Origin: Actinokineospora globicatena
GTDB lineage: Bacteria > Actinomycetota > Actinomycetes > Mycobacteriales > Pseudonocardiaceae
Length of the DNA: 64,000 bases
NCBI RefSeq assembly: GCF_024171945.1
Contig: NZ_JAMTCR010000005.1
Coordinates: forward strand, 682,001 to 746,000
Direction: 5' to 3'
Under the pieces are notes generated by a model, which was not told where the DNA came from, did not search any database, and saw only the letters and a list, made by a program, of their open reading frames with translations. The position numbers and the translations under genes are program-made. Below are positions 56,443 to 64,000 of this stretch, in pieces (position 1 is the stretch's first letter; each line of letters begins with the position of its first letter).

Positions 56443-57130
56443 GCCCGAGCAGCGCCGCCAGCACCAGCCGCGCGACCGGCTCCGGGTCGGTCGCGACGGC
56501 CAGGTGGTGCAGGTCGGCCTGGGTCACCGGCCAGCCCAGTGCCCGCGCGGCGTCGGCGTCGGCCCGGTGGTCGGCCGAGAGCCGGGCGTAGGCGCTCGGC
56601 CCGGTCCACTCGACGGTGGGCCGGGGCTCCTTGAGGAACACCAGCGGGACCTCGGGCGCCTCGTCGGTGATCTCGGCGCGCAGGGCGTCGTCGGCGATCC
56701 CGGCGAGCGGGTCGGTGCCCGACCACCTGGTCCAGCGCGGCAGCAGGCCGTCGCGGACGTGCCCGCGCAGGGCGGCGTACTCGTCGGGCCGTTCGTCGCG
56801 CCAGGCGCGGCCCGGGGTGGGCAGGTCGGCGTCGAGGTAGAGCAGGCACCGCACGTCGTCCTCCAGCGCCTCGGCGAACGCGGGCAGCAGCGGACCGGCC
56901 GCGCCGTGCCCGACGAGCGCCACCGGCCCGCTGAGGGCCTCGTCGGACAGCGCGTCGGCGAACGCGCCGATCAGCCGCTGGTGCACCGGCGCGGCGGCCA
57001 CACTGGGTTGCAGGTCGAGCAGGACGGTCGGGTGGCCGAGGGCGGCGAGGCCGTCGGCGAGCGGGCGGAGGCTGGCGGGCCCCAGGTACGGGCTGTGCAC
57101 CAGGACTGCGGTGACCGCTTCGACGGGCAT
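56429..57130 (-). CDS. Alpha/beta-hydrolase-fold protein lacking the nucleophile serine
   Basis: 233 residues with the layout of an alpha/beta hydrolase: strand [14 protein letters not shown] (oxyanion region), the nucleophile elbow [12 protein letters not shown] (about 70-81), and a C-terminal His in DLHHLA. The elbow, normally GHSxG, reads G74-H75-G76-A77-A78-G79, so the catalytic Ser is Gly. The protein is probably non-hydrolytic, for example a binding or regulatory protein, unless another residue acts. No clear ribosome binding site precedes the ATG. It is convergent with map and divergent from cobQ. Confidence 0.78.
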   Translation of the reverse strand: MPVEAVTAVLVHSPYLGPASLRPLADGLAALGHPTVLLDLQPSVAAAPVHQRLIGAFADALSDEALSGPVALVGHGAAGPLLPAFAEALEDDVRCLLYLDADLPTPGRAWRDERPDEYAALRGHVRDGLLPRWTRWSGTDPLAGIADDALRAEITDEAPEVPLVFLKEPRPTVEWTGPSAYARLSADHRADADAARALGWPVTQADLHHLAVATDPEPVARLVLAALLGPTGG

Positions 57131-57180
57131 AAACGAAGATGATGGCAGTCGCGCGGACGTGGCGGGGAGGGGACGCGCAC

Positions 57181-58701
57181 ATGGTGGGAGCTCTGCTGGT
57201 CGCTGGTACGACCTCGGACGCCGGTAAGAGCGTCCTGGTCGCGGGTCTGTGCCGGTGGTTGGCCAGACAGGGCGTGCGCGTCGCCCCGTTCAAGGCCCAG
57301 AACATGTCCAACAACTCGATGGTGACGTTCGACGGTGGAGAGATCGGGCGTGCGCAGGCCGTGCAGGCCGCCGCGTGCGGTCTAGAGCCCAGCGTCAGGT
57401 TCAACCCGGTGCTGCTCAAGCCTGGCTCGGATCGCACCTCCCAGGTTGTCGTGCTCGGTAGGCCTACCGGCTTCGCGTCGGCAATGTCCTACCGGGAAAG
57501 AAAAGCCGACCTCATGCAGACAGTCCTGACGACCCTTGAAGGGCTCCGCGCGGAGTTCGAGGTCGTCGTGTGTGAGGGCGCGGGTTCCCCTACCGAGATC
57601 AACCTGCGTGCCAACGACATCGCCAACATGGGACTAGCGCGTGCGGCAGACCTGCCCGTGCTCGTGGTGGGGGACATCGACCGCGGTGGCGTCTTCGCGC
57701 ACCTCTTCGGCACCCTCGCGCTGCTCGACGCCGCCGACCAGGCCTTGATCGCGGGCTTCGTGATCAACAAGTTCCGGGGTGATCCCGCTCTCCTGGCGCC
57801 CGGGTTGGACCAGCTGCACGACCTGACCGGGCGTCGCGTGCTCGGGGTGCTGCCGTGGCGCGAGGAGTTGTGGTTGGACGCGGAGGACTCGTTGTCCTAC
57901 GCGGCCGATGGCGTGGTGGGACGGCCCGCGCCGCCGGTGGGGTCGCAGTGGCTGCGGGTCGCCGTGGTGCGGTTGCCGCGCATCTCCAACGCGACCGATG
58001 TGGAGGCGCTGGCCTGTGAACCAGGGGTCTCGGTTCGGTTCGTGACAGAGCCGTCGCGTTTGGCCGACGCGGACCTGGTGGTGCTACCGGGCTCGAAGTC
58101 GACGGTGGACGACCTGGCGTGGTTGCGGCGCACCGGGTTGGCGGACGCCATCGTGTCTCACGCTGACCGTGGCCTGCCGGTGCTCGGTGTGTGTGGTGGC
58201 TTCCAGATGCTCGCTCGGCGGATCGTGGACCACGTCGAATCGGGAGCGGGCGAGGTCGACGGGCTGGGTCTGGTGGACATCGATGTGGAGTTCGAGCCGG
58301 AGAAGACCCTGGACCGGCCGACCGGTGTGGTGTTCGGCGAGCCCGCGACGGGGTATGAGATCCACCACGGTCGGGTCGTCCGGCGTGGCGACGTGCCGGG
58401 TTTGGTGACCGTGGACGGCGAAACGACTGAGGGAGCCGTCGCGGGCGCGGTGCTGGGCACGCACTGGCACGGGCTGCTCGAGAACGACGCCGCGCGCCGC
58501 GCGTTCCTCAGGTGGGCGGCCGAACGGGCAGGTCGGGACGGGTTCCGCCCGGCCGCCGACGTCGACTTCGCCGCGGCCAGGCAGGCGCAGCTCGACCTCC
58601 TCGGTGACCTGGTCGCCGAGCACCTGGACACCGCGGCCGTCCACCGGCTCATCAGCGACGGCGCGCCACAGGGGCTGCGTGCGCTGCCGCCGGGTGCCTA
58701 G
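57181..58701 (+). CDS. cobQ: Cobyric acid synthase
   Basis: 506 residues from the ATG at 57181, with GGGGAGGGG 9 nt upstream; a longer reading from 57139 is less likely. The N-terminal ATP-dependent synthetase domain has [15 protein letters not shown] and [12 protein letters not shown]. The class I glutaminase-like domain has the nucleophile Cys in [12 protein letters not shown] (about 338) and the His in [11 protein letters not shown] (about 440). It amidates adenosylcobyrinic acid a,c-diamide at four side chains. No other cobalamin gene or B12 riboswitch is seen here. Confidence 0.96.
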   Translation: MVGALLVAGTTSDAGKSVLVAGLCRWLARQGVRVAPFKAQNMSNNSMVTFDGGEIGRAQAVQAAACGLEPSVRFNPVLLKPGSDRTSQVVVLGRPTGFASAMSYRERKADLMQTVLTTLEGLRAEFEVVVCEGAGSPTEINLRANDIANMGLARAADLPVLVVGDIDRGGVFAHLFGTLALLDAADQALIAGFVINKFRGDPALLAPGLDQLHDLTGRRVLGVLPWREELWLDAEDSLSYAADGVVGRPAPPVGSQWLRVAVVRLPRISNATDVEALACEPGVSVRFVTEPSRLADADLVVLPGSKSTVDDLAWLRRTGLADAIVSHADRGLPVLGVCGGFQMLARRIVDHVESGAGEVDGLGLVDIDVEFEPEKTLDRPTGVVFGEPATGYEIHHGRVVRRGDVPGLVTVDGETTEGAVAGAVLGTHWHGLLENDAARRAFLRWAAERAGRDGFRPAADVDFAAARQAQLDLLGDLVAEHLDTAAVHRLISDGAPQGLRALPPGA

Positions 58702-58704
58702 CCG

Positions 58705-58761
58705 CCGTCCACATCCCGGTTGTCCACACGGAGTTGTCCACAACAGCGGAAACTGTCCACA
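58705..58761 (+). other. Cluster of DnaA boxes in a convergent intergenic region
   Basis: TTGTCCACA occurs at 58720-58728 and 58734-58742. One-mismatch forms are CTGTCCACA at 58753-58761 and, with two differences from the start, CCGTCCACA at 58705-58713. All are in one orientation, with start spacings of 15, 14 and 19 bp. They lie in the 191-nt gap between the converging 3' ends of cobQ and a GntR gene, where no promoter is expected. There is no dnaA, dnaN or AT-rich unwinding region, so this is not oriC. Confidence 0.6.
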
Positions 58762-58892
58762 GGGCGAACCGGGGACTGGCACGCCCGCTCCCGCTCCACG
58801 ACGCTGGACCGTGTCGGCAGTGCTGTACGAGCAGTTCGGGAAGTTCTGGGGAAGGGGAGTCGGGGGAGATGCGTGGGGAACAGGGGCGCCGG

Positions 58893-59567
58893 TCAGTCGG
58901 TGTCGAGGTCGGCGATCAGCTCGTCCAGGAAGCCCGCGGCCTCGGCGGCGGCGCGGTCGGTGTCCTGGTCGCGGATGGCCGAGAGCAGCCGCTGGTGGTC
59001 GACCGTGGCCAGGCTGGGGCGGGTGCTCACCGTGCTGGCGACCGAGGCGCGGACGACCTCGGTGAGGCCCTGGTAGAGCTCGGCCAGCAGCGGGTTGTGC
59101 GAGCACCGGACGACGGCGAGGTGGAAGGCGGCGTCCTGGTCGATGCCGACTTCGTAGTCCTTGGCCGACATCGAGTGGTCGCGGGCGTCGAGCAGCTCGG
59201 TGAGCTCGTCGAGCTCGTCCTCGGTCCGGTTGCCCGCGGCGAGCCGGGCGCCCTCGACCTCCAGGGTGCGCCGCACCTGCAGCACGTCGCGCAGCTCGGT
59301 GCCCGCGAGCCTGCGCACCGCGCCGGAGAACTCGCTGGTGGCGCGGACGAAGGTGCCGTCACCCTGGCGCACCTCCAGCAGGCCCGCGTGCGAGAGCGCG
59401 CGGACCGCCTCGCGGACGGTGTTGCGCCCGACGCCGAGGGCGGTGACCAGCTCAGGCTCGGTCGGGATGCGCTCGCCGACCTTCCACTCCGCGCTGGTGA
59501 TCGCCGCGCGCATCTGCTCGATCACCTGGTCGACGAGGCCGGAACGCCGGGTAGTGGCCAACGGCAC
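58893..59567 (-). CDS. GntR/FadR-type transcriptional regulator (FCD domain)
   Basis: 224 residues. The N-terminal GntR winged helix (about 10-75) has GERIPTEPELVTALGVGRNTVREAVRALSHAGLLEVRQGDGTFV spread over residues 31-74. The C-terminal all-helical FCD domain has the metal/ligand pattern DQDAAFHLAVVRCSHNPLL (about 143-161) and VDHQRLLSAI (about 190). The GTG at 59567 has AAAGGATGG upstream. It is divergent, with only 47 nt between the starts, from an MFS exporter that it probably regulates. Confidence 0.93.
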   Translation of the reverse strand: MPLATTRRSGLVDQVIEQMRAAITSAEWKVGERIPTEPELVTALGVGRNTVREAVRALSHAGLLEVRQGDGTFVRATSEFSGAVRRLAGTELRDVLQVRRTLEVEGARLAAGNRTEDELDELTELLDARDHSMSAKDYEVGIDQDAAFHLAVVRCSHNPLLAELYQGLTEVVRASVASTVSTRPSLATVDHQRLLSAIRDQDTDRAAAEAAGFLDELIADLDTD

Positions 59568-59614
59568 AGCGCCATCCTTTCAGCAAGACTTCCTCGGTTC
59601 GGGGTACTTGTCCC

Positions 59615-60886
59615 ATGACGCCGCACCGCGGGCGTGGCGCCAGGGACGTCCAGATTGCCACGTCGACCCCGCCCCGTGGGGGCCGGTCGGCCCACCAGGC
59701 CGGAAACACTGCCCTCGCGTCCAGCCGGGCGACGGCCCTGATCGGTACCACGCTGCTCGTCATCGGGGTCGCCCTCGCCGCGGCGAACCTGCGACCCGCG
59801 GTGACCAGTCTCGCATCCGTGCTGGAGCAGGTGCGCGGGTCCGTCGGCGCCAGCCACGCCTGGGCCAGCGCGCTGACCGCGCTCCCGGCGCTGTGCTTCG
59901 GCGCCGCCGGTGTGCTCGCGCCCCGGCTGAACAGGCACTTCGGCCTGGCCAGGGCGGTCGGCGGCGCGCTCGTGCTGCTGACCACCGGGCTGGCGCTGCG
60001 GGTGGTCGACGGGGCGGTGGTCGTGCTCAGCGGCACACTGCTCGCCTGCGCGGGCATCGCCTTGGGCAACGTGCTGATCCCGGTCGTGATCAAGCAGTCC
60101 TACCCGGACCGGCTGGGTGTCGTCACCGGCGTGTACATGGGCGCGCTGGCCGGTGGTGGCGCGCTCGGCGCGGCTCTGACCCCGTCGATGGCGGACGCGA
60201 CGGGCAGTTGGCGGCTCGCGCTGGGCGCGTGGGCGCTGCTCGCGGCCGCGGCGGTCGTGCTGTGGGTGGCGGGCGCCCGCCACGCCGACGTGGTCGCCGC
60301 GCAGCCACCGCCACCGCGCCGGTCGCTGCTGCGCAACAGGCTGGCGTGGACCGTGACGGTGTTCTTCGGCCTCCAGGCCCTGGTCGCGTACGTGATCATG
60401 GGCTGGCTGCCGGAGGTGCTCATCGAGTCCGGCGTCGACCGCACCACGGCAGGGCTCTACCTGGCGATCTGCACCCTGTTCGGGGTGCCGACCGGGCTGT
60501 TCCTGCCGCCGTTGGCGGTGCGGATGCGGTCCCAGTCACTGCTGATCGCGGTGCTGACCCTCATCGGGGGCCTTGGCATCGTCGGCCTGCTGATCGCCCC
60601 CGGCGCGGCCCCACTCGCCTGGACCGTCCTCGCGGGGTTCGGCATGGGCGTCTTCCCCCTGGTCATCACCGTCATCGCCCTGCGCACCGACCACCCAGCC
60701 GACACCGCGTCCCTCTCCGCGATGGCCCAATCCCTCGGCTACCTCTTGGCCGCCTGCGGCCCGTTCCTCTTCGGCCTACTCCGCGGCATCACCGGTGGCT
60801 GGACAGCCTCCCTGGTCCTCGTCCTGGCGGTGACAGTCATCCAGGCAGCCGTCGGCTACGCCGCAGGCCGCCCCCGCACGGTCTAG
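59615..60886 (+). CDS. MFS transporter, CynX/NimT family
   Basis: 423 residues with 12 TM helices after a hydrophilic start of about 38. The CynX/NimT hallmark is in TM1 (ALAAANLRPAVTSLA), and TM4-5 contain GIALGNVLIPVVIKQSYPDR. Members move cyanate, nitroimidazoles or other small anions. The divergent FCD regulator suggests a small organic acid ligand (inference). Its 3' end is convergent with the TetR gene; the 178-nt gap between has no gene. Confidence 0.92.
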   Translation: MTPHRGRGARDVQIATSTPPRGGRSAHQAGNTALASSRATALIGTTLLVIGVALAAANLRPAVTSLASVLEQVRGSVGASHAWASALTALPALCFGAAGVLAPRLNRHFGLARAVGGALVLLTTGLALRVVDGAVVVLSGTLLACAGIALGNVLIPVVIKQSYPDRLGVVTGVYMGALAGGGALGAALTPSMADATGSWRLALGAWALLAAAAVVLWVAGARHADVVAAQPPPPRRSLLRNRLAWTVTVFFGLQALVAYVIMGWLPEVLIESGVDRTTAGLYLAICTLFGVPTGLFLPPLAVRMRSQSLLIAVLTLIGGLGIVGLLIAPGAAPLAWTVLAGFGMGVFPLVITVIALRTDHPADTASLSAMAQSLGYLLAACGPFLFGLLRGITGGWTASLVLVLAVTVIQAAVGYAAGRPRTV

Positions 60887-61064
60887 CGCCCGTCCCCCGC
60901 GGCGACTCCGTCGACGAAGGATGGTGAGTCAGGCTGGCAGCGGGCGCTGTGCGCGGTCGCAGTGGCTGTGGCAGACGCGGTCGGGTGGCTGACAGACAGG
61001 GTCCGCGACGGTCGGCTGCATGGTCCTCGTTTGTGGGCCGTGGCTTCGCTGACCGTGTGTGGGG

Positions 61065-61745
61065 TCAGTGGGTGGCGCGGGGTGCGATGCCGTCGAGGAG
61101 GAAGTTGAGGCCCGCGAGGAAGGTTTCGTCGGCGTTCAGGTGGGGGCCGTCGTGGACAACGGTGGCTAGGGCGGGGAATTGGCCGTTGGCGAGGGTTCGC
61201 TGCAGGTAGGGGCCGTGGGTGACTTGCCACTGGCGCTTGTCCATGCCGGAGGCGCGTTCCGCGCGTCGCTCGGCGATCTCCCGGCGGATCGCGCCGATCA
61301 CGTAGGCGTTCACCGCGGAGACGGCGGGTACGACCGTGCCCAGGTCGACCCCGTCCATCGCGGACAGCACGGACTCGCTGGTGGCCAGGGTGTTCGGGCC
61401 GAGTTGGGGGCGGCCGCCGAGGAGGTCGGCGAGCCACTCGTGCCGGTGGGCGGCCGCTCGGGTGGTGCTGGCGAGGGAGTGCAACACCTCCCGCCAGCCG
61501 TCGCCGGTGGGGCGGATCTCGGCGTGGACGGCGTCGACCATGAGGTCGAGCAGGTCCTCCTTGGTGGCGATGTAGCCGTAGAGCCGCATCGGCCCGACGC
61601 CGAGTGCCGCGGCGACCTTGCGCAGGGACACGGCGTCCAAGCCGTCCGCGTCGGCCAGGTCGATCGCGGCTCGGACGATCCGGTCCCGGCTCAGCGGCGC
61701 GGGCGCCGGTCGGTCCGGAGGCTCCGGCTGCTCCCACACCACCAT
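61065..61745 (-). CDS. TetR family transcriptional regulator
   Basis: 226 residues. The HTH covers about 20-65: LSRDRIVRAAIDLADADGLDAVSLRKVAAALGVGPMRLYGYIATKEDLL by parts. The C-terminal domain resembles the TetR_C class that binds drugs of the tetracycline type. The ATG at 61745 is 67 nt from the divergent flavin monooxygenase start, with a palindromic operator between them. It likely represses that gene and itself, and is induced by the enzyme's substrate (inference). Confidence 0.92.
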   Translation of the reverse strand: MVVWEQPEPPDRPAPAPLSRDRIVRAAIDLADADGLDAVSLRKVAAALGVGPMRLYGYIATKEDLLDLMVDAVHAEIRPTGDGWREVLHSLASTTRAAAHRHEWLADLLGGRPQLGPNTLATSESVLSAMDGVDLGTVVPAVSAVNAYVIGAIRREIAERRAERASGMDKRQWQVTHGPYLQRTLANGQFPALATVVHDGPHLNADETFLAGLNFLLDGIAPRATH

Positions 61746-61770
61746 GCCGCTGACAATACAGTGCACGGGT

Positions 61771-61785
61771 CGATACGCTGTATCG
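61771..61785. promoter_or_regulatory. TetR-type operator between the regulator and the monooxygenase
   Basis: Perfect palindrome CGATAC-GCT-GTATCG (61771-61785) in the 67-nt divergent spacer. Additional half-site-like copies are TGTATCG at 61796-61802 and AATACAG near 61755. Binding would block both promoters. Confidence 0.6.
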
Positions 61786-61812
61786 GGAGAGACGGTGTAT
61801 CGGAGGAGGGCC

Positions 61813-62922
61813 ATGACCATCGCGATCATCGGCGCCGGTATGGGCGGCTTGGCGCTCGCCCGGGTGCTGCACGTCCACGGCATCGACGCTGTCGTGTACG
61901 AGCGGGAGCCCGCGCGCGGCACCCGTGACCAGGGCGGCATGCTCGACATCCACTCCGGTCAGGAGGCTCTGCGCGAGGCCGGTCTGACCGACCAGTTCCT
62001 CGCGATCGCTCGCGGCGCAGGCCAGGACATGCGACTGCTCGAACCGGACGGCACCCTCCTGCTCCAAGAGGACACTCCCGACGACGCCCCGCTCTCACGG
62101 CCCGAGGTGGACCGCGCCGATCTGCGCGCCATGCTGCTGGACTCCCTGCCCGAGCACGCGGTGCGCTGGGGCCACCAATTCGACTCCGCCGACAACGGTG
62201 TGCTGCGCTTCGTCGGCGGCGGGAGCACGACCTACGACCTGCTCGTCGGCGCCGACGGTGCGAACTCCCGGGTCCGCGCCCTGGTCACCGACGCCCGACC
62301 CGCGCACATCGGTCAGCACATCGTCGAGCTGGGGATCCCCGATATCGACCGCACCCGCCCCGACCTCGCGGCGATGGTCGGTCGAGGCAACTACTGGGTG
62401 CTCGGCGACGGGATGTCCCTGGCGGCGCAGCGCAACGGCGACGGTCGGGTCCGCGTCGGCCTCAGCTTCTACAACACCGCCGAGGACTGGTTCGCCACCA
62501 GCGCGATCCCGTTCGACGACCCGCCCGCCGCCCGCGCGCGGCTGATCGACCTGTTCAGCGGCTGGGACGCGCGGTTCACCGAGTTGATCGCGGCCTGCGA
62601 CGACACGGTCGTGCCACGGTCGATCTCCACGCTCCCGGTCGGCCTGACCTGGCCGTCGGCGCCGGACGTCACGCTGGTCGGCGACGCCGCGCACCTCATG
62701 CCGCCGGTGGGCGAGGGCGCCAACATGGCCCTGCTCGACGGTGCCCGGCTCGGTCTCGCCCTGGCCGCGCGCCCGCACGACATCCCCGCCGCCGTCGAGG
62801 AGTACGAACGCGAGATGTTCGAGCGCACCGGCGCCGCGGCCCGGATGTCCGCGCGCATCCAGGAAATGCTGACCTCGCCGGGCGCGGCCCGCAGGATGCT
62901 CGCGTTCTTCCAGCCCGGCTGA
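61813..62922 (+). CDS. FAD-dependent monooxygenase (aromatic hydroxylase / TetX-like)
   Basis: 369 residues. The FAD motif IIGAGMGGLALARVL is near residue 5, the DG motif LLVGADGANSRVR near 140, and the GD motif TLVGDAAHLMPPVGEGANMALLDG near 288. This is the class A flavoprotein monooxygenase layout shared by TetX and aromatic hydroxylases. GGAGGAGGG precedes the ATG. With the divergent TetR regulator the pair resembles an inducible drug- or phenolic-modifying module; the substrate is unknown. The 3' end is 7 nt from the convergent mtr gene. Confidence 0.9.
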   Translation: MTIAIIGAGMGGLALARVLHVHGIDAVVYEREPARGTRDQGGMLDIHSGQEALREAGLTDQFLAIARGAGQDMRLLEPDGTLLLQEDTPDDAPLSRPEVDRADLRAMLLDSLPEHAVRWGHQFDSADNGVLRFVGGGSTTYDLLVGADGANSRVRALVTDARPAHIGQHIVELGIPDIDRTRPDLAAMVGRGNYWVLGDGMSLAAQRNGDGRVRVGLSFYNTAEDWFATSAIPFDDPPAARARLIDLFSGWDARFTELIAACDDTVVPRSISTLPVGLTWPSAPDVTLVGDAAHLMPPVGEGANMALLDGARLGLALAARPHDIPAAVEEYEREMFERTGAAARMSARIQEMLTSPGAARRMLAFFQPG

Positions 62923-62929
62923 GGGCGGC

Positions 62930-64000
62930 CTACTCCGGGAAGGGGAGGTTGAGCAGGGCGTTCTCCACGACCTCCGGCATGCCGGGGTGGATCCAGTACT
63001 GGCCGCGGGCCATGGTCTTGGCGTCGAGGCCGAAGGTCATCGCCTGGATGATCGGCTGGATCAGGGTGGGGGCCTGGGGGCCGATGATGTGCGCGCCGAG
63101 GATCTGGGCGGTGTCGGGGTCGGCGAGGACCTTGGCGAAACCGGTCTCGTCCTCCATGGCCCAGCCGTAGGCGATGCCGCCGAAGGTGTGCGTCGAGGCG
63201 ATCCACCGGATGCCGCGGCGTTCGGCCTCCTGCTCGGTGAGGCCGACCGAGGCGATCTGCGGGGACGTGAACACCGCGTGCGGCACGAACCGGTGGTCGG
63301 CGGCCACCGGGTCCTCCGGGTGCAGCAGGTTGTGCTGCACGACCTTGGCCTCGTGGTTGGCCACGTGCTTGAGCTCGTACGGCGAGCTGATGTCGCCGAG
63401 CGCCCAGACCCCGTCGGCGGTGGTCCGCTGGTACTCGTCGACGACCACGTGGCCGCTGGGCGCGGTGTCGATCCCGCCCGCCGCCACGTCGAGCTGGTCG
63501 CCGTTGGGGGTGCGGCCGGTGGCCACCAGCAGCAGGTCCGCGTCCACGGTCTCCGCGCCGTTGGGGCCTTCCAGGTGCAGCCGGACACCGCCGTCGTGGT
63601 TCTGCGCGCGCAGGGTCTTGCGGTCGAGCCGGACGTCCCAGCGCTGCTGGGCGAGTTCGGTGAACCGGGTGCTGACGTCGCGGTCCTCGGCGCGCAGCAG
63701 GGCGCCGGAGCGGGCGACGACGGTCACCTCGACGCCGAAGGACGAGAACACGTGCGCGAACTCGGCCGCGATGAAGCCGCCGCCGAGCACCACCAGCCGT
63801 CGGGGCAGGGCCGGGACGCGCATGATGGTGTCGCTGGTGTGGAACGGGACGTCGCGGATGCCCTCGATGTCCGGGACGGTCACGCGGCCACCGGCGGCGA
63901 GCACGACGCGGTCGGCCGTGATGGTCTCGGCGGCCGAGCCGTCGTTCGGGGTGATCTCCAGCGTGCGGTCGCCGGTGAACCGGGCGTTGCCCGCGTACAC
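62930..64000 (-). CDS. mtr: Mycothione reductase (5' end beyond the window)
   Basis: 356 residues of the C-terminal part. The second Rossmann motif VVLGGGFIAAEFAHVF is followed by VATGRTPN, the FAD segment VWALGDI, and the dimerisation domain ending in the active-site His-Pro (YWIHPGMPEVVENALLNLPF). Pyridine-nucleotide disulphide oxidoreductase fold. The ending matches mycothione reductase, which recycles oxidised mycothiol with NADPH, and M. tuberculosis mtr lies in the same neighbourhood. The redox-active CxxxxC at the N-terminus is outside the window. Confidence 0.9.
   Translation of the reverse strand: MYAGNARFTGDRTLEITPNDGSAAETITADRVVLAAGGRVTVPDIEGIRDVPFHTSDTIMRVPALPRRLVVLGGGFIAAEFAHVFSSFGVEVTVVARSGALLRAEDRDVSTRFTELAQQRWDVRLDRKTLRAQNHDGGVRLHLEGPNGAETVDADLLLVATGRTPNGDQLDVAAGGIDTAPSGHVVVDEYQRTTADGVWALGDISSPYELKHVANHEAKVVQHNLLHPEDPVAADHRFVPHAVFTSPQIASVGLTEQEAERRGIRWIASTHTFGGIAYGWAMEDETGFAKVLADPDTAQILGAHIIGPQAPTLIQPIIQAMTFGLDAKTMARGQYWIHPGMPEVVENALLNLPFPE

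Noticed and set aside
57131..57180. A cobalamin riboswitch upstream of cobQ
   Set aside because: The gap is only 50 nt and lacks the B12-box; there is no room for the aptamer.
58705..58761. An origin of replication
   Set aside because: Four DnaA boxes but no dnaA or dnaN, no AT-rich unwinding element, and only a short gap. Kept as a DnaA-box cluster only.
60887..61064. Inverted repeat AGCGCCCG/CGGGCGCT in the MFS/TetR convergent gap as a terminator
   Set aside because: The 8-bp arms are about 55 nt apart, too far for a convincing intrinsic terminator.

Overview
The window is high-GC actinobacterial chromosome with frequent GTG and TTG starts and short or overlapping intergenic gaps. A mycothione reductase, a WhiG-type sporulation sigma factor, a GlnR-like nitrogen operator and TTGTCCACA-type DnaA boxes point to a mycelial actinomycete, most likely of the Pseudonocardiales. 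The genus cannot be fixed from this sequence alone. Most of the window is the conserved actinobacterial housekeeping block that runs in the same order in Mycobacterium tuberculosis (ftsY, amt-glnB-glnD, ffh, rpsP-rimM-trmD-rplS, lepB, rnhB, yraN-comM-dprA-xerC, rpsB-tsf-pyrH-frr-cdsA-rlmN, dxr-rip-ispG, PBP-lipo, map, mtr). Lineage-specific genes are inserted between these anchors.

Layout. 1-2912: the 3' part of a secreted cytokinin-dehydrogenase-like flavoenzyme and a convergent sodium/solute symporter. 2913-4509: a G-quadruplex-forming divergent spacer, then ftsY. 4587-12199: an accessory block lying where M. tuberculosis has ftsY next to amt. It encodes a response regulator with Glu in place of the phospho-acceptor Asp, a degenerate glycosyltransferase-like membrane protein, a DUF4397 surface protein, a class F sortase, a soluble histidine kinase and its response regulator, an aldolase-like protein and a FhuF-type Fe-S protein. 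12254-16742: a nitrogen operon (GlnR-like operator, amtB, PII, glnD, terminator). 16774-18798: an unidentified multi-spanning membrane protein. 19012-25842: ffh, an amidohydrolase, a CPBP protease, pxpA, rpsP-khpA-rimM-trmD and rplS.

25879-32740: three tandem type I signal peptidases, rnhB, DUF2469, yraN and comM. 32914-36436: dprA, an xerC with an unusual insertion, and whiG. 36494-41471: an M23 peptidase, then rpsB, tsf, pyrH, frr and cdsA, with strong hairpins on both sides of tsf. 41468-48901: small lineage genes (VOC protein, methyltransferase, secreted subtilase, PadR regulator, lipoprotein) with rlmN, a beta-carbonic anhydrase, DUF2631 and a GlsB-type protein. 49120-56442: dxr, rip, ispG, a GNAT protein, a PBP-lipoprotein and map. 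56429-64000: a hydrolase-fold protein lacking its nucleophile, cobQ, a DnaA-box cluster in a convergent gap, two regulator/effector divergons (GntR-MFS and TetR-flavin monooxygenase) and the 3' part of mycothione reductase.

Read together, much of the block concerns protein export and the envelope: SRP (ffh, ftsY), three signal peptidases, a site-2 protease, a PBP, an M23 hydrolase and a sortase. Translation factors, nitrogen sensing and isoprenoid synthesis account for most of the rest. The least explained parts are the 4.6-10.5 kb surface locus, the xerC insertion and the DnaA-box cluster near 58.7 kb. No tRNA, rRNA, CRISPR array, insertion sequence or prophage was recognised.
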